From NCBI RefSeq assembly GCF_964273065.1, contig NZ_OZ186815.1, positions 6,262,001-6,326,000 on the forward strand: a stretch of 64,000 bases of DNA, given 5' to 3'. The notes beneath the pieces were generated by a model, which worked only from the letters and a program-made list of their open reading frames with translations, did not search any database and had not been told where the DNA came from. This document shows, piece after piece, positions 59,542 through 64,000 of this stretch. The DNA is from Nocardiopsis dassonvillei_B (GTDB lineage: Bacteria > Actinomycetota > Actinomycetes > Streptosporangiales > Streptosporangiaceae). Numbering within the stretch: the stretch's first letter is position 1; every line of letters starts with the position of its first letter. The translations under genes and the position numbers were made by a program.

Positions 59542-60759
59542 ATGGGGCACGAGGCGGCGGACGCGCCGAACCCGCTGGAGCAGTTGACCGTCGAACAGCT
59601 GCGCCGGCGTACGAGCATGAAATGGCGTACCCATCCGGAGGACGTGCTGCCGCTGTGGGTGGCGGAGATGGACGTGCCGCTCGCCGAGCCGGTCGCCCGG
59701 GCCCTGAACCGCGCGGTGGAGCTCGGCGACACCGGCTACCCCGCCGGCGGCCGCGCCTACGCCGAGGCGCTGGCCGGGTTCGCCGAGCGCCGCTGGGGCT
59801 GGGGCGGGCTCGCCGTGGAGCACACCGCGCTGGTGCCCGACGTCATGCTCGGCATCGTGGAGGTCCTGCGCCTGGTCACCGAGCCCGGAGACACGGTGGT
59901 CGTCGACCCGCCCGTGTACCCGCCGTTCTACGCGTTCGTCACCCACGCCGGCCGCAGGATCGTGGAGGCGCCGCTCGGCGCCGGCGGGCGCCTGGACCCC
60001 GCCGCACTGGAGGAGGCGTTCGCCTCCGCACGGGAGCGGGGCGGCCGGGTGGTCCACCTCCTGTGCAACCCGCACAACCCGACCGGGGCGGTGCACACGG
60101 CCGAGGAGCTGGCAGCGGTGGCCGCCCTCGCCCGGGAGTACGGCGTGCGGGTGGTCTCCGACGAGATCCACGCCCCGCTGGTGCTCCCCGGCGCCGGGTT
60201 CACCCCCTATCTCAGCGTCGACGGCGCGGAGGACGCCTTCGCGGTCGCCTCCGCCTCCAAGGCGTGGAACCTCGCCGGACTCAAGGCCGGGCTCGTGCTC
60301 GCCGGCCCCGAGGCGGCGGACGACCTGGCGCGCATGCCCGAGGAGGTCGGCCACGGCCCCAGCCACCTGGGGGTGCTGGCCCACACCGCGGCCCTGGACG
60401 AGGGCGGGGCCTGGCTCGACGCCCTCCTCGGCGGGCTCGCCGCCAACCGCGACCTGCTGGGGCGGCTCCTCGCAGAGCACCTGCCCGGTGTCGGGTACAC
60501 CCCGCCCGAGGGCACCTACCTGGCCTGGCTGGACTGCCGCGGGCTGGGCCTCGACGACTCCGGCGGCGCGGACGGCCCCGGCATCGTGACCGAGCTGGCC
60601 GGTCCGGCGCGTGTGTTCCTGGACCGGGCGCGGGTGGCGCTGAGCTCCGGGCACGTGTTCGGGTCGGGCGGCTCCGGGCACGTGCGGCTGAACTTCGCCA
60701 CCTCCCAGGCGGTCCTCACCGAGGCGGTCCGGCGCCTGGGGAAGGCGGTCCCGCGCTGA
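59542..60759 (+). CDS. MalY/PatB-type PLP-dependent C-S lyase or aminotransferase, 405 aa
   Basis: Fold-type I PLP enzyme with the family start MKWRTHPEDVLPLWVAEMDVPLAEP (the W(V/A)ADMDF region), LLCNPHNPTGAVHTAEEL (pyridine-ring Asn), VVSDEIHAPLVLPG (Asp that binds the ring nitrogen) and the Schiff-base Lys in FAVASASKAWNLAGLKAGL (about residue 240); the final Arg is in VRLNFATSQAVL. MalY/PatB members cleave cystathionine or cysteine conjugates. The start at 59542 has a GGAGGGCG site. It lies 111 bp after the FAD oxidase and is probably independent of the NRPS pathway. Confidence 0.88.
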   Translation: MGHEAADAPNPLEQLTVEQLRRRTSMKWRTHPEDVLPLWVAEMDVPLAEPVARALNRAVELGDTGYPAGGRAYAEALAGFAERRWGWGGLAVEHTALVPDVMLGIVEVLRLVTEPGDTVVVDPPVYPPFYAFVTHAGRRIVEAPLGAGGRLDPAALEEAFASARERGGRVVHLLCNPHNPTGAVHTAEELAAVAALAREYGVRVVSDEIHAPLVLPGAGFTPYLSVDGAEDAFAVASASKAWNLAGLKAGLVLAGPEAADDLARMPEEVGHGPSHLGVLAHTAALDEGGAWLDALLGGLAANRDLLGRLLAEHLPGVGYTPPEGTYLAWLDCRGLGLDDSGGADGPGIVTELAGPARVFLDRARVALSSGHVFGSGGSGHVRLNFATSQAVLTEAVRRLGKAVPR

Positions 60760-60777
60760 GGGCGGGCCGGTCGGACC

Positions 60778-60815
60778 GGCGGCGCCGCCCCCGGCTCTTC
60801 GGGGACGGCGCCGCC
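60778..60815. terminator. Terminator between converging genes
   Basis: GGCGGCGCCG (60778-60787) pairs with CGGCGCCGCC (60806-60815), with inner CCCC/GGGG pairing around CTCTT. It lies between the rightward PLP-enzyme gene and the leftward glutaredoxin-like gene and can serve both. Confidence 0.7.
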
Positions 60816-60821
60816 TCCGGT

Positions 60822-61076
60822 TCAGATCACCGACAGCGCGCGGAGCTTCTCCTCGACCCGGGGGTTGCTCGGATCGACGTGGTGGGTCCCGTCCGGGTAG
60901 ACGACGACCGGGATGTTCGTCCGGCCGGATATCTCCCGAGCCCGCTCCGCCGCCGCGGGGTCGTTCTCCAGGTCGACGTACTCGAAGGGCACCTCGAGCT
61001 CGGTGAGCTGCTGCTTCGTGCGCCGGCAGTCCCGGCACCAGTCGGCGCCGTAGACGCGGATGGTCTCCGTGTTCAC
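60822..61076 (-). CDS. Glutaredoxin/mycoredoxin-like protein, 84 aa
   Basis: A compact thioredoxin-fold protein: IRVYGADWCRDCRRTKQQLT carries the C-x-x-C active site, and GRTNIPVVVYPDGTHHVDPS has the cis-Pro motif (NIPVV). Mycothiol-dependent mycoredoxins of actinobacteria share this size and layout, with WCxxC at the active site. The GTG at 61076 is preceded by a GAGAAGAA purine run; a longer open frame starts at 61139 but adds a Pro/Arg-rich leader without similarity. It probably reduces mixed disulfides or mycothiolated proteins. Confidence 0.88.
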   Translation of the reverse strand: MNTETIRVYGADWCRDCRRTKQQLTELEVPFEYVDLENDPAAAERAREISGRTNIPVVVYPDGTHHVDPSNPRVEEKLRALSVI

Positions 61077-61199
61077 TTCTTCTCGCTTTCGGCGTTCGGT
61101 CCGGCGGGCGGGGCGCCGCCGGGGCGGTGGGGGTGACACCGGTCCCGAACACCGTTGCGGGCCCTCCGATTCCGGCCGGGACCGGGGGAGCCGGTCCGG

Positions 61200-62411
61200 T
61201 CAGGCGCGGGAGTGGTGGGCGTGCAGGCCGTGGACCTCCCACTCCGGGAACGGGTCGGGCAGCGCCTCCCAGGGGGCCGCCGACTCGTCGTCGGTGAGCA
61301 GGCAGGCGTGCAGGGCCTCCTCCAGCTCCCGGCGGCGCAGGGCGGTGCCGATGAACACCAGCTCCTGGCGGGGCTCGACCGGTTCGGTGTCGACGAGGTC
61401 CTCGGGTGCGTACCCCAGGGCCGCGCCGTCGGCGGGGTTCCACACCCCCGCGGGCTCGAAGCGGGCGACCGGGCCGGCCTGGGACCACAGTCCCGTGGTG
61501 CGGGCGCGGGTCGCCAGCCAGAAGAAGCCCTTGGTGCGCAGGACGGTGCCGTACCTCCCGTCCTCGAAGCCCTCGGAGACCAGGTCCCACAGGCGGCCGG
61601 GGTGGAAGGGGCGGTCGGAGCGGAACACCAGGCTGGAGATCCCGTACTCCTCGGTCTCGGGGACGTGGTCGCCGTTGAGCTCGGCCACCCAGCCCGGGGC
61701 GCGGGAGGCGCGTTCGAGGTCGAACAGGTTCGCGCCGATCAGCTCGGCGGGGTCGACCTGCCCGTGGGAGACACGCAGGACGCGTGCGAGCGGGTTCAGG
61801 CGCCGCACGGCGGCCTCCACGCGGTCGGCCTCCTGGGCGGTGACCAGGTCGGCCTTGGTGACGAGGAGGACGTCGGCGAACTCGACCTGGTCGACGAGCA
61901 GGTCGCTGACGGTGCGCTCGTCGTCCTCGTAGGCGTCCAGACCGCGGTCGAGGAGGTCGTCGCCGCGGTCGAGTTCGACGAGGAAGTTCGCGGCGTCGAC
62001 CACCGACACCATCGTGTCCAGCCTGGCCCCCTCCAGCAGCGGTCGGCCGTCGGGCCCGGGGACGGCGAAGGTCGCCGCGACGGGCATGGGCTCGGAGATG
62101 CCGCTGGACTCGATGAGCAGGTGGTCGAACCGGCCCTGCCCGGCCAGGCGGGCGACCTCCTCCAGCAGGTCGTCGCGCAGGGTGCAGCAGATGCAGCCGT
62201 TGGTCATCTCCACCAGGCGCTCGTCGGTCCGGGACAGGTGCCCCCCGCCCCGGACCAGGTCGGCGTCGATGTTGATCTCGCTCATGTCGTTGACGATGAC
62301 CGCGACGCGCAGGCCGTCCAGGTTCTTCAGCAGGTGGTCGAGCAGGGTGGTCTTGCCCGCGCCGAGGAATCCGGACAGCACGGTCACGGGCAGGTCGGTC
62401 GGTGTGCCCAC
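61200..62411 (-). CDS. COG0523 (CobW/ZNG1-like) GTPase, zinc metallochaperone type, 403 aa
   Basis: G1 P-loop SGFLGAGKTTLLDHLL (residues 13-28), the metal motif GCICC (about 72-76, CxCC), the switch ESSGISEPMPVAATF, NKxD-like LLVTKADL, and the C-terminal CobW domain (VLRTKGFFWLATRA; RQELVFIGTALRRRELEEAL) ending in a His-rich tail (HGLHAHHSRA). Such proteins deliver zinc to client enzymes under zinc limitation and are often controlled by Zur. Here a Zur box lies upstream of the methyltransferase gene that precedes it by three bases, and a Zur-like gene is nearby, so the zinc assignment is favoured. Confidence 0.9.
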   Translation of the reverse strand: MGTPTDLPVTVLSGFLGAGKTTLLDHLLKNLDGLRVAVIVNDMSEINIDADLVRGGGHLSRTDERLVEMTNGCICCTLRDDLLEEVARLAGQGRFDHLLIESSGISEPMPVAATFAVPGPDGRPLLEGARLDTMVSVVDAANFLVELDRGDDLLDRGLDAYEDDERTVSDLLVDQVEFADVLLVTKADLVTAQEADRVEAAVRRLNPLARVLRVSHGQVDPAELIGANLFDLERASRAPGWVAELNGDHVPETEEYGISSLVFRSDRPFHPGRLWDLVSEGFEDGRYGTVLRTKGFFWLATRARTTGLWSQAGPVARFEPAGVWNPADGAALGYAPEDLVDTEPVEPRQELVFIGTALRRRELEEALHACLLTDDESAAPWEALPDPFPEWEVHGLHAHHSRA

Positions 62412-62414
62412 GGG

Positions 62415-63155
62415 TCAGTCCTCCCGCAGGATCTTGTACAGGCCGGCCTCGGCGGGGCCGTGGGGGGCGACGGCCAGGCCGTGGGGCGCGGTCTCGGCGC
62501 GCAGGGACCGCTCCGACACGGTCCACCAGTCGTAGCGGACGTCGTCGGAGGACAGGACGCGGTCGCCCTCGCGGGTCTCGTAGGTCATGTGCCAGGTGAG
62601 GCGCTCGGGCCCGGCGGGCTCGGCCCCGGCCCAGCCCACGTAGGTGCGCCCGCCCACGGGCACCTCGCTCATCCGGGACCGCTCCACCGCCTCGGGCCCG
62701 GTCGGCCAGGGCAGGTTGACCAGGACGAACGCGCCGGGGGCCAGGCGCGGGGCCAGGTCCTCCCAGAGGCGGTCGCGCTCGTGGGGGCTGAAGTGGCCGA
62801 TGAGGTTGGCCATGACCACACCGCCGATGAGCTCGGGCAGGTCGGCGGCCAGCAGGTCGTCGCCGTCCACGGTGACGCGGGTGCGCAGATCCGGGTCGTC
62901 GGCGACGCGGGAGAGCAGTACGGCGACCAGGACGGGGGAGGGCTCCACGGCCAGGATCCGGGCCTGCGGCAGGGTTCGGGCGATGAGGCGGGTGCCCTGT
63001 CCGCCGCCCGCGCCCGCGTCCACGACGGGCCCGGAGTCCGCGGGCAGTCCACGCAGGGCCTCCGCGACGGTGGTGCCGTGGTGGTCCCACCAGCCGCGGA
63101 TCATGATGTCCAGGTAGCGGCCGGAGAGCCGGTAGGGGTCGTCGTACTCGGTCAC
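62415..63155 (-). CDS. SAM-dependent methyltransferase in the Zur-controlled operon, 246 aa
   Basis: A class I methyltransferase: motif I VVDAGAGGGQGTRLIARTLP (residues about 42-61), ILAVEPSPVLVAVLLSRVAD with the acidic Glu at the end of beta 2, and GGVVMANLIGHFSPHERDRL (motif post I/II). The GTG at 63155 has a GGAGAGG ribosome site. It precedes the COG0523 GTPase gene with three bases between, so they form one transcript behind the Zur box at 63247-63263. Methyltransferases paired with COG0523 genes occur in actinobacterial Zur regulons; the substrate is not known. Confidence 0.85.
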   Translation of the reverse strand: MTEYDDPYRLSGRYLDIMIRGWWDHHGTTVAEALRGLPADSGPVVDAGAGGGQGTRLIARTLPQARILAVEPSPVLVAVLLSRVADDPDLRTRVTVDGDDLLAADLPELIGGVVMANLIGHFSPHERDRLWEDLAPRLAPGAFVLVNLPWPTGPEAVERSRMSEVPVGGRTYVGWAGAEPAGPERLTWHMTYETREGDRVLSSDDVRYDWWTVSERSLRAETAPHGLAVAPHGPAEAGLYKILRED

Positions 63156-63246
63156 GGGATGCCTCTCCAGAGGTCGCGGAGGACGGGGCGGTCCCGCCGG
63201 TGCCGGGCGCCGGGGCCCGGCACCGACGGGGAGCCGTCTTGCCAAA

Positions 63247-63263
63247 ATGAAAACGGTTATCAT
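63247..63263. promoter_or_regulatory. Zur box
   Basis: ATGAAAACGGTTATCAT is an imperfect 17-bp palindrome (ATGAWAAC-G/C-GTTWTCAT) of the actinobacterial Zur type, in an AT-rich pocket. It lies 92 bp upstream of the methyltransferase/COG0523 operon start and 219 bp upstream of the Zur-like gene. It probably represses the leftward operon when zinc is plentiful. Confidence 0.8.
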
Positions 63264-63481
63264 AATCTGGCATGGGTGGGCGGCCGCTGTCCACTCCTCG
63301 CATCCCAGTCCGGTCCGCAGGCCGCCCGCCCCCGCACACCCACCCGATCCGGCCCGTCGAGGAGCGGTGACCGGTCCGCCCTTCCCCCGAGGAGCGCATG
63401 TGAACAGCCCGCACCGTGACCCGAGCCCCGCCCGGGCGGCCGGACGGGCCCGGTACGCCGACCGGCCGGGAGCCCGGTGAC

Positions 63482-63874
63482 ATGGGTGCGGGAGCCAGGT
63501 ACGACGGCGAGGTGCTGGCCGCGCTGCGGCGGGGCGACCGGTTCCGCAGCTGCCAGGAGGTCCACGCCCTGATCGCGGACTCCGGCGGCGGTCCGCGGCG
63601 CCCCCCCAGCCTGTCCACCGTGTACCGGACGCTGCACCGGCTGGCGCGGGAGGGCGAGGTCGACACCATCCACTCCGAGGACGGCGAGCGCCTCTACCGC
63701 CGGTGCGCGACCTCCTCCCACCACCATCTGCTCTGCCGCGTGTGCGGCCGCGCACAGGAGGTCCCGCACGCGCGGGAGCTGCGCGCGGTGCTCACCCGGG
63801 TCGAGCGGCTGACCGGTTTCGCCGGACTCGCCTACTCACTGGAATTCGCGGGGGTGTGCCCTGACTGCGCATGA
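63482..63874 (+). CDS. zur: Fur-family regulator, Zur type, 130 aa
   Basis: A Fur-family winged helix (SCQEVHALIADSGGGPRRPP, then LSTVYRTLHRLAREGEVDTI with the recognition helix) and a C-terminal metal/dimer domain: SSHHHLLCRVCGRAQEVPHA (HHH and the first CxxC) and FAGVCPDCA (second CxxC, structural zinc). The short C-terminal CPDC ending is usual for Zur. The start chosen is ATG 63482; an upstream GTG (63416) would add an unstructured leader, and a 26-codon open frame (63400-63480) with a GAGGAGC site lies just ahead. A Zur box lies 219 bp upstream. Confidence 0.88.
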   Translation: MGAGARYDGEVLAALRRGDRFRSCQEVHALIADSGGGPRRPPSLSTVYRTLHRLAREGEVDTIHSEDGERLYRRCATSSHHHLLCRVCGRAQEVPHARELRAVLTRVERLTGFAGLAYSLEFAGVCPDCA

Positions 63875-64000
63875 CCGATCGGCCCTCGTGACCGGTGCCG
63901 CCGGAGGCATCGGCGGCGCCGTGGTCCGCCGCCTCGCCGGGTCGGGCTACCGGGTCGCCGCCGCGGACGCGGACGGCCCCGCCGTCCACAGGCTCACCGC
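63861..64000 (+). CDS. Short-chain dehydrogenase/reductase, N-terminus, partial; start unclear
   Basis: In this frame the sequence SALVTGAAGGIGGAVVRRLA is an unmistakable SDR N-terminus (TGxxxGIG cofactor loop), followed by GYRVAAADAD, whose Asp favours NAD. The gene runs off the window. The natural ATG (63871, overlapping the Zur stop as ATGA) is out of frame and meets a stop after six codons. The only in-frame candidate is the rare codon CTG at 63861. Either a one-base deletion, a sequencing error or a CTG start explains this. The partial length does not allow substrate assignment. Confidence 0.6.
   Translation, partial: MTAHDRSALVTGAAGGIGGAVVRRLAGSGYRVAAADADGPAVHRLT

Noticed and set aside
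63400..63480. A 26-codon frame with a GAGGAGC site just before the zur start
   Set aside because: It could be a leader peptide, but the sequence is Arg/Pro/Ala-rich, resembles no Zur-controlled ribosomal protein and is probably part of the untranslated leader.
63861..64000. Considered naming the partial SDR as a DhbA/EntA-type dehydrogenase of a catecholate pathway
   Set aside because: Only the cofactor loop is visible, which is common to thousands of SDR enzymes; no neighbouring siderophore gene is in view.

Overview
The window is chromosomal DNA of very high G+C with strong G/C bias at third codon positions, frequent GTG/TTG starts and four-base stop/start overlaps. With a Zur box, a CebR-type operator and typical actinomycete gene families, this points to a filamentous actinobacterium. 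A Nocardiopsis-like relative is my guess; no rRNA or other species marker is present. I recognised no tRNA, rRNA or CRISPR array.

Left flank (1-19,848). The first bases hold the start of a cytochrome P450 gene and, 63 bp upstream on the same strand, a 27-codon gene whose product ends in Tyr-Ile-Tyr-Tyr. This is the layout of cittilin/RP-66453-type cross-linked RiPPs. Next come a GNAT acetyltransferase, two LysR regulators (one divergent from an EamA exporter), an erythromycin-esterase-like protein behind a MerR-like promoter dyad, a winged-helix regulator with a small membrane protein, and an amidohydrolase/Atu4866 operon next to an XRE/MmyB regulator with a shared operator motif. Then follow a VPS62-like membrane protein, AlkB, a DUF1266 protein, a GH1 beta-glucosidase under a CebR-like operator, and a decayed strip with two broken genes, one a transposase remnant.

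Centre (20,096-57,382) is one large secondary-metabolite cluster. Block A makes or modifies a building block: glutamate mutase S and E subunits (3-methylaspartate), a stand-alone AsnRS/AsnA-like adenylating enzyme and a glutamate-synthase-like FMN barrel. Block B is a HTH/NB-ARC regulator behind an unusually AT-rich leader. Block C looks like an aryl-primed carrier-protein system: chorismatase (hydroxybenzoate or a dihydroxycyclohexadiene acid), sulfotransferase, flavin monooxygenase, AMP ligase, two ACPs, three full ketosynthases and one half ketosynthase, without KR, DH or a Gln-type chain-length factor. Block D is an NRPS line: C-A-T-C-A-T, type II thioesterase, SyrP/TauD-like oxygenase, free-standing A-T with a Gln-like code, and C-T-C-A-T-C-A-T-TE, followed by MbtH, an MFS exporter, a small SET-domain protein and a SnoaL-like protein. 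The simplest reading is an aryl- or aryl-polyketide-capped pentapeptide, with one residue activated, probably oxidised and delivered in trans.

Right flank (57,997-64,000): a bicovalent-type FAD oxidase, a MalY/PatB-type PLP enzyme, a glutaredoxin-like protein, and a zinc-homeostasis group (COG0523 GTPase and methyltransferase behind a Zur box, then a Zur-like regulator). The window ends in an SDR gene whose natural start codon is out of frame.
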